The translations under genes and the position numbers were made by a program. Of a DNA stretch of 64,000 nt, positions 9,276-18,306 are shown in pieces (position 1 is the stretch's first letter; the number at the start of each line of letters is the position of its first letter). Under the pieces are notes generated by a model. The model was not told the DNA's origin, searched no databases, and worked only from the letters and a program-made list of their open reading frames with translations. This DNA is from Gimesia benthica. GTDB taxonomy: Bacteria; Planctomycetota; Planctomycetia; Planctomycetales; Planctomycetaceae. The DNA is taken from contig NZ_CP043930.1 of assembly GCF_009720525.1 (NCBI RefSeq), forward strand, positions 4,682,501 through 4,746,500. Direction: 5' to 3'.

Positions 9276-9866
9276 ATGGCTGCGTTGCAAATCGTCAATT
9301 ATCCCCATCCCGCCCTCCGCTGGAAATCCAAACCCATTAAAAGCATCACGCCTGAACTGCGCGATATCGTCAAAACGATGTTCGAGCTCATGTATCAGGC
9401 ACGGGGCATCGGACTGGCAGCCAACCAGGTTGCACTTCCGTATCGATTGTTTGTGATCAACCTGACTTCCGATCCCGGCGAAAAAGAGGAAGAGTTTGTC
9501 TTCATCAACCCGGAAATTACCAAACGCAAAGGGACGGCCGAAGGGGAAGAAGGCTGCCTGAGTCTCCCCCAGCTTTACGGCGACGTCAAACGATCCGAAG
9601 AAATTACCGTGGAAGCTTACGATCTCAACGGACAGCTGTTTGAGATCACGCTCGACGATCTGGCAGCCCGCGCCGTACAGCATGAATACGATCACATCGA
9701 AGGCGTCATGTTTACGGATCGCATGGTTGAAGCCAAAAAGGCTGAACTGGAAGCCCAGATCGCCGACTTCGAAGCCCAGTTCCGTCATCAGCAGGATCGA
9801 GGCGAAATTGCTTCGGATGAAGAACTTCGCAAACAACTGGCCCAGCTCGAACTGGAACTGGATTAA
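9276..9866 (+). CDS. def: Peptide deformylase
   Basis: Removes the N-formyl group from new polypeptides using a metal ion, in the cytoplasm. All three family motifs are present: GIGLAANQV (residues 44-52), EGCLSLP (92-98, metal-ligand Cys) and HEYDH (136-140, two metal-ligand His and catalytic Glu). ATG 9276 is chosen because the protein then starts MAALQIVNYPHPAL, as is usual; the longer in-frame start adds 46 unrelated residues. The protein is 196 residues, slightly long, with a charged, Gln/Glu-rich C-terminal helix (about 150-196). fmt follows 115 bases later, the classical def-fmt pairing that links formylation and deformylation. Confidence 0.96.
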   Translation: MAALQIVNYPHPALRWKSKPIKSITPELRDIVKTMFELMYQARGIGLAANQVALPYRLFVINLTSDPGEKEEEFVFINPEITKRKGTAEGEEGCLSLPQLYGDVKRSEEITVEAYDLNGQLFEITLDDLAARAVQHEYDHIEGVMFTDRMVEAKKAELEAQIADFEAQFRHQQDRGEIASDEELRKQLAQLELELD

Positions 9867-9981
9867 CACAGCCCCTCAACCGCAGCGAGATACTGTTTTC
9901 GCCCGGCTCCCTGTCTTTGATGCCAGTCGGCGCAGCATGGCGAGTGCAGACTGAGGCTGACTCATCAGGAGGAGATTTCCC

Positions 9982-10974
9982 GTGCCTTTAAAAGTAGTCA
10001 TGATGGGGACCGGCACCTTCGCGATTCCCGCGTTTCAGGCGCTCATTGATTCCGAGCATGAGGTTCTGGCCCTGTATACACAGCCCGATCGGACCGGTCG
10101 CGGACATCACCGCCACAAAAACCCGATGAAAGAGCTCGCCCTGGAACACGAGATCCCTGTCTTCCAGCCGCCGAAAATCAATACCGCGGAAGCGCTCGAA
10201 GAACTCGACCAGTTACAGGCGGACGTGTACCTCGTCGCCGCGTACGGACAGATCCTCTCCCAGAAACTGCTCGATATGCCCCGCTGTGGTGCCTTTAATC
10301 TGCACGCGTCCCTGCTGCCAAAATATCGCGGCGCCGCCCCGATTCTCTACGCGATCCAGAACGGCGAGACCCGTAGCGGCGTCTCGGTCTTCCGAATTGA
10401 ACGCGCCCTCGACTCCGGCCCGATCGCCGGCATGGTCGAAACCGAAATCGGTCCCAAGGAAACAACGGGACAGCTGCAGGATCGACTCGCCGACCTCGCC
10501 GCACCGCTGGCCATGCAGTTGCTTACCGATATTGAAGCCGGCACTCTCGTCGAAACGCCACAAAACCACGAGGAAGCCACCTTCGCCCCCACGCTGGACA
10601 AGCAGGTCGGCGCGATTGACTGGAACCAGACCGCCGAACAGATTTCCTGGCACGTCCGGGCCATGCAACCCTGGCCCAGCCCGTTCTCCTTCCTTCAGCA
10701 TCCGGGGCAGGATCCCCTGCGTCTGCAGATTCTGGACGTCGACCCGCTCACTCCGGAAGATCTGGAAGCCCTCGAACCGCAAGTCGATCCCCAACAGGCC
10801 GCTCCCGGAACGGTTGTCTTCGCCGATAACAAACGAGTTGTCGTCAGTACAGGATCGGGGCTGCTGCAGCTCAACCAGATCCAGCCGCAAGGTAAGCGGG
10901 CCATGCAGGTTAAAGAATATCTCTGCGGTCGGAAAATCCATCCGGGGGACATTTTCGGTACTCCCGCCACTTAG
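9982..10974 (+). CDS. fmt: Methionyl-tRNA formyltransferase
   Basis: Transfers a formyl group from 10-formyltetrahydrofolate to methionyl-tRNA(fMet) for translation initiation. The start is GTG 9982, with AGGAGGA ending nine bases upstream. The N-terminal formyltransferase domain (about residues 1-190) carries the NLHASLLPKYRGAAPI block, with catalytic Asn/His and the SLLPKYRG loop. The C-terminal OB-like tRNA-binding domain (about 205-325) starts at DWNQTAEQISWHVRAMQPWP. Length of 330 is slightly above the usual 315. It follows def in the same direction. Confidence 0.96.
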   Translation: MPLKVVMMGTGTFAIPAFQALIDSEHEVLALYTQPDRTGRGHHRHKNPMKELALEHEIPVFQPPKINTAEALEELDQLQADVYLVAAYGQILSQKLLDMPRCGAFNLHASLLPKYRGAAPILYAIQNGETRSGVSVFRIERALDSGPIAGMVETEIGPKETTGQLQDRLADLAAPLAMQLLTDIEAGTLVETPQNHEEATFAPTLDKQVGAIDWNQTAEQISWHVRAMQPWPSPFSFLQHPGQDPLRLQILDVDPLTPEDLEALEPQVDPQQAAPGTVVFADNKRVVVSTGSGLLQLNQIQPQGKRAMQVKEYLCGRKIHPGDIFGTPAT

Positions 10975-11103
10975 GGTGGTCTTATGTATCGTCATTGCGA
11001 CTGAATCCTCAGGTTCACTCTTGCCGCATTTGCCGGTTTCTGAGATGATCCCGCCCCTGATCAGCAGGCGAACCTGGATTTAACACACAAGGAAGTGAGT
11101 GAG

Positions 11104-11433
11104 ATGCGCCGAATCGTAGCCGCTTTGATTTTCATGATGATCGGAGCGGGTGGCATGTATGCCGCATTTGAATATCACATCGTACAGTCAAAGGAAGGCT
11201 GGCACCTGGTCCCCAAGTCACAGGCCGGACTCCACGATACTTACGCTGACATCAGAAAATGGCAGGCGACCACCTGGAAAGACCATCCCCGGCTGGCCCA
11301 GTCACTGATTGATGATGGAAAAGGGAACCTCATTATTCAGTCCGCATCGAATGGATTCTTCGACGGTCTGTTTCCCGGTACGGATAAGCAGCGCTCTGCC
11401 GCCAATCCGGAATCCTCCCAGAAACGTTTATAA
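11104..11433 (+). CDS. Small membrane-anchored hypothetical protein
   Basis: A 109-residue protein with one N-terminal membrane helix (IVAALIFMMIGAGGMYAAF, about residues 3-21) and a soluble remainder. ATG 11104 is preferred over GTG 11095 because AAGGAAG (11089-11095) then sits at a normal distance. The mature part contains a Trp/His-containing segment (WQATTWKDHPRLAQSLID) and ends in a polar tail. No domain recognised. It lies between fmt and a secreted HExxH protein gene, all in the same direction. Confidence 0.75.
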   Translation: MRRIVAALIFMMIGAGGMYAAFEYHIVQSKEGWHLVPKSQAGLHDTYADIRKWQATTWKDHPRLAQSLIDDGKGNLIIQSASNGFFDGLFPGTDKQRSAANPESSQKRL

Positions 11434-11486
11434 CTGCGACTTACTGACAGATACTATCCCCGCTTACTGAGACCCGACTGCTCACC

Positions 11487-12359
11487 GTGAAAACCGAATT
11501 ACCCGTCAGCCCGGATCAGACTCCCCACCGGAAGTCATGGCCCGCATTCAAAGCCCTCGCTCTGAATGTCTGTCTGACACTTTGTCTGTTCTCAGCCCAG
11601 GGCTGCCGGACCGCAGCGAAAAATCAGGCCGTCCATCTGCCCGCACGACACAGCGTCAGTGCCGAACAGCTGATCGTGCTCAGCGATTTCAAACTGGGGC
11701 AGGAACATCCTCTGTTTCAGGATCTGATCCAGCTGCGGGAAGATGTTGCCGCCACCCTGAATATTCCCTTGAACAGCGAGCAGGTCACCGTCTACCTCTT
11801 TTCCAATCAGGAAGAGTATCGCAACTATCTCGATCTGACTTACCCGGGGCTGCCTCCGCGTCGCGCTTACTTTGTGGGTACTCCCAAAGAGCTCGCCGTC
11901 TACACCTTCTGGGGTGACCGCATCCAGGAAGATCTCCGCCACGAATTTACACACGGACTCCTGCACGCCAGCCTGAAGACCGTTCCGCTCTGGCTCGACG
12001 AAGGTCTCGCGGAATACTTCGAAGTCGCCGGCAATACCCCCGGACAGATCAATCGCGATCACGCGTCCCGACTCACCGCCGCCCTCAACAACGGCTGGAA
12101 GCCCGATATGAAACGCCTGGAACAGCTCGAGAAGGTCTCGCAGATGCAACGCGTCGATTACCAGGAAGCCTGGGCCTGGACGCATTTCATGCTGAACAGC
12201 ACGCCCGAAGCCCGGGATGCACTGCTCGCATATCTCTCGGAACTGAAGACCAACGAATCTCCCGAGGTCCTCAGTGCCCGGCTGCCTCGCGACATTCCCG
12301 GCGTCGAAGATCGCTTCGTGAATTATGTCGCTTCGCTGAACACTTTTCCCAGCCGGTAA
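11487..12359 (+). CDS. Lipoprotein with gluzincin-type HExxH metallopeptidase site
   Basis: A 290-residue protein starting at GTG 11487. The leader ends in a lipobox-like LFSAQGC (Cys40), so it is probably anchored in a membrane. The zinc-peptidase signature HEFTH (152-156) is followed 18 residues later by DEGLAEYFE (171-179), whose Glu would be the third ligand. This is the arrangement of MA-clan (gluzincin) peptidases such as the DUF1570/peptidase-MA-like group found in planctomycetes. Upstream, a region like VTVYLFSNQEEYRNYL matches the N-terminal part of that group. Substrate unknown; a cell-envelope peptidase is inferred. Confidence 0.8.
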   Translation: MKTELPVSPDQTPHRKSWPAFKALALNVCLTLCLFSAQGCRTAAKNQAVHLPARHSVSAEQLIVLSDFKLGQEHPLFQDLIQLREDVAATLNIPLNSEQVTVYLFSNQEEYRNYLDLTYPGLPPRRAYFVGTPKELAVYTFWGDRIQEDLRHEFTHGLLHASLKTVPLWLDEGLAEYFEVAGNTPGQINRDHASRLTAALNNGWKPDMKRLEQLEKVSQMQRVDYQEAWAWTHFMLNSTPEARDALLAYLSELKTNESPEVLSARLPRDIPGVEDRFVNYVASLNTFPSR

Positions 12360-12498
12360 GGTCGGAAACCTCCGATTCCTGCCTCTGCGCCTGAGTTTCC
12401 CGTCTCCCTGACTTGGGTGCCCGCAGCACATCAGCTAAGATGAAGCCAGCGATCGTATCCTGTGATCAACCCCGACCGCTCAACCCTCCTCTGATGAG

Positions 12499-13371
12499 AT
12501 GAATTCAATGCTGGCCCGACTGCGCCTGTTACTCGAACTGATTCGCTTCAGCCATACTATCTTTGCCCTCCCGTTCGCACTGCTCTCCGCAGTACTGGCC
12601 TGGCGCGGTCAGACCGTTCGCTGGCAGGAACTGGTGGGGATTCTGCTCTGCATGCTGTTTGCCCGATCGGCAGCCATGGCCTTCAATCGACTGGTCGACC
12701 GCGATATCGACGCGGAAAATCCGCGAACCGCAGGGCGACACATCCCGGCAGGACTCATCAGTGTCCGCGCGGTAACCATCTTCACCCTGCTGACTTCACT
12801 GGCCTTTATCGCTTCGACACTCCTGTTTTTACCCAATCGCTGGCCCCTCTACCTCTCGGTGCCGGTGCTCTTGTTTCTGCTGGGCTATTCTTACGCCAAA
12901 CGCTTCACCATCTGGTGCCATTACTGGCTCTCGACAGCCCTCATGCTCTCACCCCTGGCCGCCTGGATCGCCATTCGCGGGTCGCTCTCGCTGGAACCCA
13001 TTCTGCTCGGAGCGGTCGTCTTCTTCTGGGTCGGCGGTTTCGATATTATCTATGCGTGTCAGGATGTCCATTTTGATCAGGACAAGCGGCTTTCCAGTAT
13101 CCCCTCCCGCTGGGGTATCAAAAAAGCCCTGCGTTTCGCGATGTTCAGTCACCTCATGACCATCGTCTGCCTGTTCAGCCTCTGGTATGTCGCCGCGTTG
13201 GGCATCCCCTTTCTGATCGCCGTCCTCGCGGTCGCGGGACTGCTGATCTATGAACACCTGCTGGTCAATCCGGATGACCTGGGACGCGTGAATCTGGCCT
13301 TTTTCCACGTGAACGCCGTGATCAGTATTGGTTTGTTCTTTGTGGGATTGATCGATGTCTGGCTCGCATAA
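12499..13371 (+). CDS. mqnP: UbiA-family prenyltransferase, probably menaquinone pathway (MqnP-like)
   Basis: An integral membrane prenyltransferase of 290 residues with about eight hydrophobic helices. The two Mg-prenyl-diphosphate motifs of the UbiA family are clear: NRLVDRDIDAENPRTAGRHI (about residues 55-74) and DVHFDQDKRL (about 190-199). UbiA-type enzymes attach a polyprenyl chain to an aromatic ring. Here the next gene, 102 bases downstream, encodes aminofutalosine synthase, so the likely substrate is the naphthoate intermediate of the futalosine menaquinone route, hence the MqnP assignment. ATG 12499 is used; ATG 12508 in the same frame is an alternative. The ubi name would be equally valid by sequence alone. 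Confidence 0.85.
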   Translation: MNSMLARLRLLLELIRFSHTIFALPFALLSAVLAWRGQTVRWQELVGILLCMLFARSAAMAFNRLVDRDIDAENPRTAGRHIPAGLISVRAVTIFTLLTSLAFIASTLLFLPNRWPLYLSVPVLLFLLGYSYAKRFTIWCHYWLSTALMLSPLAAWIAIRGSLSLEPILLGAVVFFWVGGFDIIYACQDVHFDQDKRLSSIPSRWGIKKALRFAMFSHLMTIVCLFSLWYVAALGIPFLIAVLAVAGLLIYEHLLVNPDDLGRVNLAFFHVNAVISIGLFFVGLIDVWLA

Positions 13372-13472
13372 GCCAGCCTGAAACGTCATAATGAAGAAGT
13401 CCTGCTGCGCGGTCGGCAGGTCTGTCTAAACACCATTATTCTGATACGCGAAACGAATCAACAGACAGTCTG

Positions 13473-14617
13473 ATGAATCTGAATCAAAACGAACAGGAAC
13501 AGCTCGCAACCATCACCCGCAAAGTCGAAACCGGCGAGCGGATCACCTTCGACGAAGGTGTTTTTCTGGACGAGAAAGTCGATATCCTGACGCTAGGCGG
13601 CCTGGCCAATCAGGTCCGTGAACGCAAGAACGGGAACTTCGCGTTCTACAACACGAACATCCACCTGAACCCGACGAACGTCTGTGTTTATCGCTGTAAG
13701 TTCTGCGCCTTCCGGGCCGACCTCAAATCAGAACGCGGCTACACCTTCACCGAAGACATGATTCGCGAACGTGTTCAGGAAGCACGCGTCAGCGGCGCCA
13801 CGGAAATCCACGTCGTCGGCGGGCTGCATCACCAGAAAAATTCGACTGGTACCTCGACGTCGTCAGCACCATTCACGACGAATATCCCGAGCTGCACATC
13901 AAGGCCTGGACGCCCGTGGAAATCAACTGGTTCAGCTTCATGACCAAAAAGCCGACCCGCTGGGTGCTCGAACAGATGATGGAAGCCGGCCTGGGCAGCA
14001 TGCCCGGCGGTGGTGCTGAAATCTTCCATCCCGAAGTCCGCGAAAAAATCTGCGAACACAAAGCCGACGCGCAGAGCTGGATCGACATCCACCGCGAAGC
14101 TCACAACCTCGGACTGCGGAGTAACGCCACCATTCTCTACGGCCACTACGAAGAGGCCAAACACCGCGTCGACCATCTCTGTCGTCTGCGGGAACTGCAG
14201 GATGAGACCGGCGGATTCCAGACGTTTATCCCGCTGGCCTTCCATCCGGAAAACACCGGGATGTCAGAAATTCCCAAAGCATCCGGACTCACCGACCTCA
14301 AGATGATCGCACTCTCGCGGATCATGCTCGATAACTTCGATCACATTAAAGCCTACTGGATCATGCTCGGCGAAAAGACCGCACAGACCGCCCTCAGCTT
14401 TGGTGCCGACGACCTGGACGGAACCGTGGTTCACGAACTGATCTATCACGATGCCGGAGCCAAAACGCCGGAAGGGCTGACCGTCGAAATGCTGCATCGC
14501 CTGATCAAGGAAGCAGGCCGCATCCCCGTCGAACGCGATACCCTGTATCGGCACATTGTCCGCGACGGTGCTTCCTGGAGCATCGGGGAACCGATTCTGG
14601 CCTCCTCCGTTTCCTGA
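13473..14617 (+). CDS. mqnE: Aminofutalosine synthase MqnE, interrupted by a one-base frameshift
   Basis: A radical-SAM enzyme that joins 3-[(1-carboxyvinyl)oxy]benzoate to SAM, the second step of the futalosine menaquinone pathway. The N-terminal frame (from ATG 13473) carries the 4Fe-4S motif CVYRCKFC (Cys71, 75, 78) and VVGGLHHQ. It then degrades into Ser/Thr-rich nonsense and ends at 13943. The rest of the protein continues in another frame (KFDWYLDVVSTIHDEYPEL onwards) to 14617, with the expected MPGGGAEIF, HPENTG and GEKTAQTALSFGADDLDGT blocks. Both parts join perfectly if the A5 run at 13836-13840 is A6. So the gene is either disrupted, read through by slippage, or contains a sequencing error. 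All other parts are intact, and the mqnP neighbour supports the assignment. Confidence 0.9.
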
Positions 14618-14647
14618 TCAGCAACCTGAAACAAGAAAGGCGAATTC

Positions 14648-15064
14648 ATGTCCGATGTTGACCCCACAGAATGTGTGCAGGTTCAGGCCTTCGATCACAT
14701 CACTCTTGTGGTCAAAGATCTGGAAGCCGCGCGTAAGTTTTACGTCGATTTCCTGGGTATGGACCAGGTGCCCCGGCCCGCGTTTTCCTTCGAAGGCCAC
14801 TGGTACCAGATCGGCGGACAGCAGATTCACCTCATCCTGGAACACGATCAGTCTGGCGCAGCCGGCCAGGCCGATGTCGAACCGAACACCCGCACACACC
14901 ATTTCGCCTTTCAGGTGCAGAATGCGAATCAGGCCTACGCACAGGCGCTCCAGCAGGGAATTCCCATTGTTTCGCCTCCCAAACCCAGGCCCGATGGAGC
15001 TACTCAGACCTTCGTCAACGATCCGGACGGACACATTATTGAGCTCTGCTCGCTCGGATCCTGA
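14648..15064 (+). CDS. VOC/glyoxalase-family protein
   Basis: A 138-residue single-domain vicinal-oxygen-chelate protein, in two beta-alpha-beta-beta-beta halves. The first begins FDHITLVVKDLEAARKFYVD; the second begins HHFAFQVQNANQAYAQAL and ends with the metal-ligand stretch NDPDGHIIEL. Presumed metal ligands are His in FDHIT, His/Glu in the IHLILEH strand, His in HHFAF and Glu in HIIEL. Substrate cannot be told from sequence (glyoxalase, dioxygenase or resistance proteins share the fold). It begins 30 bases after mqnE with AAGAAAGG upstream and may be co-transcribed. Confidence 0.9.
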   Translation: MSDVDPTECVQVQAFDHITLVVKDLEAARKFYVDFLGMDQVPRPAFSFEGHWYQIGGQQIHLILEHDQSGAAGQADVEPNTRTHHFAFQVQNANQAYAQALQQGIPIVSPPKPRPDGATQTFVNDPDGHIIELCSLGS

Positions 15065-15299
15065 AGCCTCGGCAGGTGTCGGCTGGCACTGTTATAACGG
15101 TTTTTCAGGTCTCGCAGATCGCAGCGGGGCAGGGTTCAACGACGCGAGGAATCAGTTCTCAGAATCGACTGGAAATTCCACCAGAGGATAAGGTATACTT
15201 GGAACGAGAGTGCTCATCGAAGCTCATTTCAATCAGACGAGTACAAGACATCCATTAAGCAGACAGCTTTGACAGAGGTAGAGAGAGACGAGGATCTTA

Positions 15300-15488
15300 A
15301 TGTCAGATGCACCCAAAAAAATGATCATGGGCTCGATGGCCGCTTCAGGAATCGTGGCGGCCCTCGCACTGGCTGATATCGCGATAGGCGTCCCCTTTCG
15401 CGGCAGCATGATGATGGACATCATGTTCCTGGTCTCCGCCGGCCTGGTACTCTTCCTCTGCTGGGATGCCTGGAAAGACCTTCGTTAA
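15300..15488 (+). CDS. Small two-helix membrane protein
   Basis: A 62-residue protein at ATG 15300 with GAGGAT upstream. Two hydrophobic helices (about residues 11-30 and 38-56) are joined by a short polar loop, and the tail is DAWKDLR. The regular hydrophobic pattern and good ribosome site support a real gene. No family recognised. It is the last gene before a palindrome-rich non-coding stretch. Confidence 0.65.
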   Translation: MSDAPKKMIMGSMAASGIVAALALADIAIGVPFRGSMMMDIMFLVSAGLVLFLCWDAWKDLR

Positions 15489-15516
15489 TCCCCGGTCATT
15501 TTCTGATACCGGCTGC

Positions 15517-15759
15517 CACAGTTGGCTCGACCAACTGTGCTCGCACAATGCTACTTCCAACCAGGAATCACGGGTAAGCCCGAATGCAATTCGGGCCGAG
15601 CGAAACGAGCAGGAAACTGACAGAGCAAGATTCCGAACGCTCCCGCAAAATTACGTTTTCTATAGGACCGGGTGGTCCCGGATGCAATCCGGGATTGCCG
15701 CAGGCAACAAGAGGTCCCAGAGCAATCGCTCGATCCAGAACCAGCACACCAACTGTGCT
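15517..15759. repeat. Cluster of four palindromes, REP/MITE-like
   Basis: Two similar hairpins lie in the middle: GCCCGAAT-GCA-ATTCGGGC (15578-15596) and TCCCGGAT-GCA-ATCCGGGA (15676-15694). Both are preceded by CGGGT. The one internal difference in the stem is compensated on the other arm (A-T versus G-C). The outer ends are CACAGTTGG-CTCGA-CCAACTGTG (15517-15539) and AGCACA-CCAAC-TGTGCT (15743-15759), which share CCAACTGTGCTC as a direct repeat. The block lies between two convergent genes and codes for nothing recognisable. It resembles a mobile REP/REPIN-type or MITE-like element; no transposase is nearby. Confidence 0.55.
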
Positions 15760-15772
15760 CAAGCGACGACCG

Positions 15773-17788
15773 CTAACCCTCGTCGCGCAGATCCAGCTTC
15801 GTCTCCGCATCAAACTCTTCCGCAGATGCTTCCGTTTCCTCATCTGCTTCGAGCGTCGCTTCTTCCTCAGCCGCTGCCTGCAGAGCCGTCGCCTTCAACG
15901 TGCCTTCGATACCCGTCAGGTCGGTCAACTGTTGCAGCAGGTCACGAATAATCTGTTCCGCCTGAACTTTCTCCTGCAACCACAGTTCCCGTTTCTGACC
16001 CCAGGCCGCATCGCGTGTTGCCAGCTGCTCTGCTTCAAACCGCAGCTGCTCACTCCGCAGACGTAACTGCTCATCCCGCTCGGCAATCCATTCGGACAAG
16101 GCCTGTCGTTCCTGGCGGAATTCATCTCGGTGTCGATGAAACAGTTCCTGCGAATGATCCAGTTCCTGCCGCTCCACCGACAGTGATTCGCGTAATTGCC
16201 GGTAATGTGAAGCCAGCGCATCACGGGCCTTCTCCAGTCGCAGGCGAGCCGCTTCCTCACCTTCCGCCTGGGTCAGCTGCGCCCAGCCCTCTTCGAGCGC
16301 CAACCGCATTTCGAGCGTACCGCGATGTGTCTCTTCGACTTCCGCCCGCAGGGTGTCCAGCCGCTCGCGTCGACGTTCCAGGTTCTCTGCATGCAGAGCC
16401 AGCATGTCGTGCTGACGGCGAAGTTCCGCCTTTTGCGACTCGCGTTCCTTGTGCCAGGCTTCGTACTCGTCGGTCATCCGCTGTTTCTGGTTCGTCTCAT
16501 ACCGTTCGACGGAGCGTCGTAGTTCGGTATGCAGCGCCCGTTCCTTACTCAGCGACTGCTCGCGCTGCTGCAGTAAATCGCGGAAGCGGTCCAGCTGTTT
16601 CATCCGCAACAGGTGAATGCGTTCATTCTGCTCGTGTTGCTGCTGCTGGATCTGTTGCTGACGCTGGAATTCATGCTGTTCTTTTTCGACCTGGGTCCGC
16701 AGTCGCAGCAGGTGGTTTTCCTGGAACTTGATTCGGTTCTCGATCAGCGTCCGTTTCTGGTCAAACTGATCCTCCCGGGAACCGTACTCGCGCTCCAGGT
16801 CCTCGCGCTGAATGGACAGCTGGTGTTCGATCTCTTCCGAACGGATGACGAAGTCCCGTTCGCGTGTGGCCAGCGCCTCTTCCTCGGCGTGACGCTTCGA
16901 TTCCCAGTCCGCCTGGCGGGTTTTCAGTTCCAGTTCGAATTTTTCCCGGCGGGATTCGAGTTCCGCTTCGACCTTGCGAATCGTCTCTTCGTGCAGTTCG
17001 CGTTCCCGCTTCAGATGATTCAACTCGGTCTGCCGCACGCCCCGCCATTCGTCCTGATCGTGTTCCAGTTCGCGCCTTTGTTCGGTCAGGGTTTCCAGGA
17101 CTTCCTCGCGAATCCGGTTCCGTTCGTTGATCAGATCCAGACGCTGGCGCTCCAGGGATTCCCGCTGTTCTGCAAATTCCATCAGGATCAGGTCACGCAT
17201 TTCGCTGCGTTCCTGTTCAATCCGATCCTGGGCTTCGAAGACTTTTTCCTGTTCGTGCTGAACCGTTTTCGCCAGCTTCTCGCACTCGACTGCTTTGCGG
17301 ATCAGCTCGGTTTCTTTATCCCGAATACTGGCTTCCCGCTCGTCGTATTGCTCTTCGATCTGCGAGACCCACATGCGAATCTTACGACGTTCGTTATCGA
17401 TTTCACCCAGCTGACTGTTGAGCGTCTGTTCTCGTCGACTGATTTCGGCGAACTGGGTTTTCAGGTAGTTTGCAATTTCACCCGCCTGGGTCAGCAGCTC
17501 TGCGCCGGTCAGTGAGGTTCCCGATTCACTGGCGCCCTGGCTCTGTGTCTCGCCCGCACCCGCAGCATGGGAGAGGCTTGCTTCCAGCGCAGCCTGTTTC
17601 TCTGCACTGAAACTGGAGTCAGCTTCCGAGGTGAGTTCGGAATTGCGATGCGGAACGTCCAGGCGACGCTGGATTCCGTCAGGGCCGGGCAGGGGATGAG
17701 ATTCTTCAGGTTCCGGCGCAGGAGGCTTGAAACCCGCAAAAGGCGGGGAAGTCTGAGATTTCTGATCCGGGCTGGTTTCTTCGCTCAT
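15773..17788 (-). CDS. Long coiled-coil protein
   Basis: A 671-residue protein starting at ATG 17788 (AAAGGA upstream; an in-frame start 25 codons earlier is less likely). Residues 1-100 are Pro/Ser/Glu-rich and disordered-looking, starting MSEETSPDQKSQTSPPFAGF. About residues 110-620 form an almost continuous coiled coil with very high Glu, Gln and Arg (for example EQQREELEHDQDEWRGVRQ-like heptads). The C-terminus is a short acidic, Ala/Glu-rich tail. No signal peptide, membrane helix or enzymatic domain is visible. A structural or scaffold role is inferred only from the architecture. trxA lies upstream on the same strand, but the trxA terminator separates them. Confidence 0.85.
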   Translation of the reverse strand: MSEETSPDQKSQTSPPFAGFKPPAPEPEESHPLPGPDGIQRRLDVPHRNSELTSEADSSFSAEKQAALEASLSHAAGAGETQSQGASESGTSLTGAELLTQAGEIANYLKTQFAEISRREQTLNSQLGEIDNERRKIRMWVSQIEEQYDEREASIRDKETELIRKAVECEKLAKTVQHEQEKVFEAQDRIEQERSEMRDLILMEFAEQRESLERQRLDLINERNRIREEVLETLTEQRRELEHDQDEWRGVRQTELNHLKRERELHEETIRKVEAELESRREKFELELKTRQADWESKRHAEEEALATRERDFVIRSEEIEHQLSIQREDLEREYGSREDQFDQKRTLIENRIKFQENHLLRLRTQVEKEQHEFQRQQQIQQQQHEQNERIHLLRMKQLDRFRDLLQQREQSLSKERALHTELRRSVERYETNQKQRMTDEYEAWHKERESQKAELRRQHDMLALHAENLERRRERLDTLRAEVEETHRGTLEMRLALEEGWAQLTQAEGEEAARLRLEKARDALASHYRQLRESLSVERQELDHSQELFHRHRDEFRQERQALSEWIAERDEQLRLRSEQLRFEAEQLATRDAAWGQKRELWLQEKVQAEQIIRDLLQQLTDLTGIEGTLKATALQAAAEEEATLEADEETEASAEEFDAETKLDLRDEG

Positions 17789-17905
17789 ACCGGGATTCCT
17801 TTCCCTGAGAAGCGTCTGACTGTTGCTCCCGTGTGAAACTGATGCTGTGAAATCCCTTTCCACTATGCATTCAGTTCGACCGGGAACGCTCGTCGGTTCA
17901 ACGAC

Positions 17906-17946
17906 AAAAAGGGCAGAAAGGGAGGATCAGCTCCTCCTCTCTGCCC
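17906..17946 (-). terminator. Rho-independent terminator of trxA
   Basis: Read on the minus strand: a long stem made by 17932-17946 and 17911-17925 (GGGCAGA outer arm, GAGGA inner arm) is followed by TTTTT (17910-17906). It sits 33 bases beyond the trxA stop codon. Confidence 0.85.
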
Positions 17947-17979
17947 ACATGAGTTCAATAACCACTCAACACACTGTGG

Positions 17980-18306
17980 TTACAGCTGGCTGTCCAGTGA
18001 TGCTGCGAAACGTTCTTTGGGAGTCACACCCACAAACGTTTCAACCACTTGACCACCTTTATAAAGTTTTACGGTCGGGATGGCGCTGATGCTGCTTGCG
18101 GAAGCAATACCGGGGTTTTCATCGGTATTCAGCTTTCCAACTCGCACACGGCCTGAGTAGTCGCTGGCAATTTCTTCGATAGTTGGCATCATCATTTTGC
18201 AGGGACCACACCAGGGCGCCCAGAAGTCGACTAATACAGGTTCAGATGCTTCCAACACTTCAGACTGGAAGTTGGCATCAGTAAATTCCAATACGTTTTC
18301 CGCCAT
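17980..18306 (-). CDS. trxA: Thioredoxin
   Basis: A 108-residue cytoplasmic thiol-disulphide reductase of standard length. The active site WCGPC is at residues 32-36 in the canonical LVDFWAPWCGPCKM context. The cis-Pro motif (SISAIPTVKLYKGG) and the final VGVTPKERFAASL helix are also present. The start ATG 18306 has GGAGAC upstream. It should receive electrons from thioredoxin reductase, which is not in this window. It has its own terminator immediately downstream, so it is probably monocistronic. Confidence 0.98.
   Translation of the reverse strand: MAENVLEFTDANFQSEVLEASEPVLVDFWAPWCGPCKMMMPTIEEIASDYSGRVRVGKLNTDENPGIASASSISAIPTVKLYKGGQVVETFVGVTPKERFAASLDSQL

Noticed and set aside
9168-9869. 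A 233-codon minus-strand frame over def
   Set aside because: Antisense shadow; def on the plus strand has all three deformylase motifs.
16613-17515. A 300-codon frame on the plus strand with many Phe and Leu
   Set aside because: Antisense shadow of the coiled-coil gene, whose Glu/Gln/Arg-rich codons read as Phe/Leu on the opposite strand.
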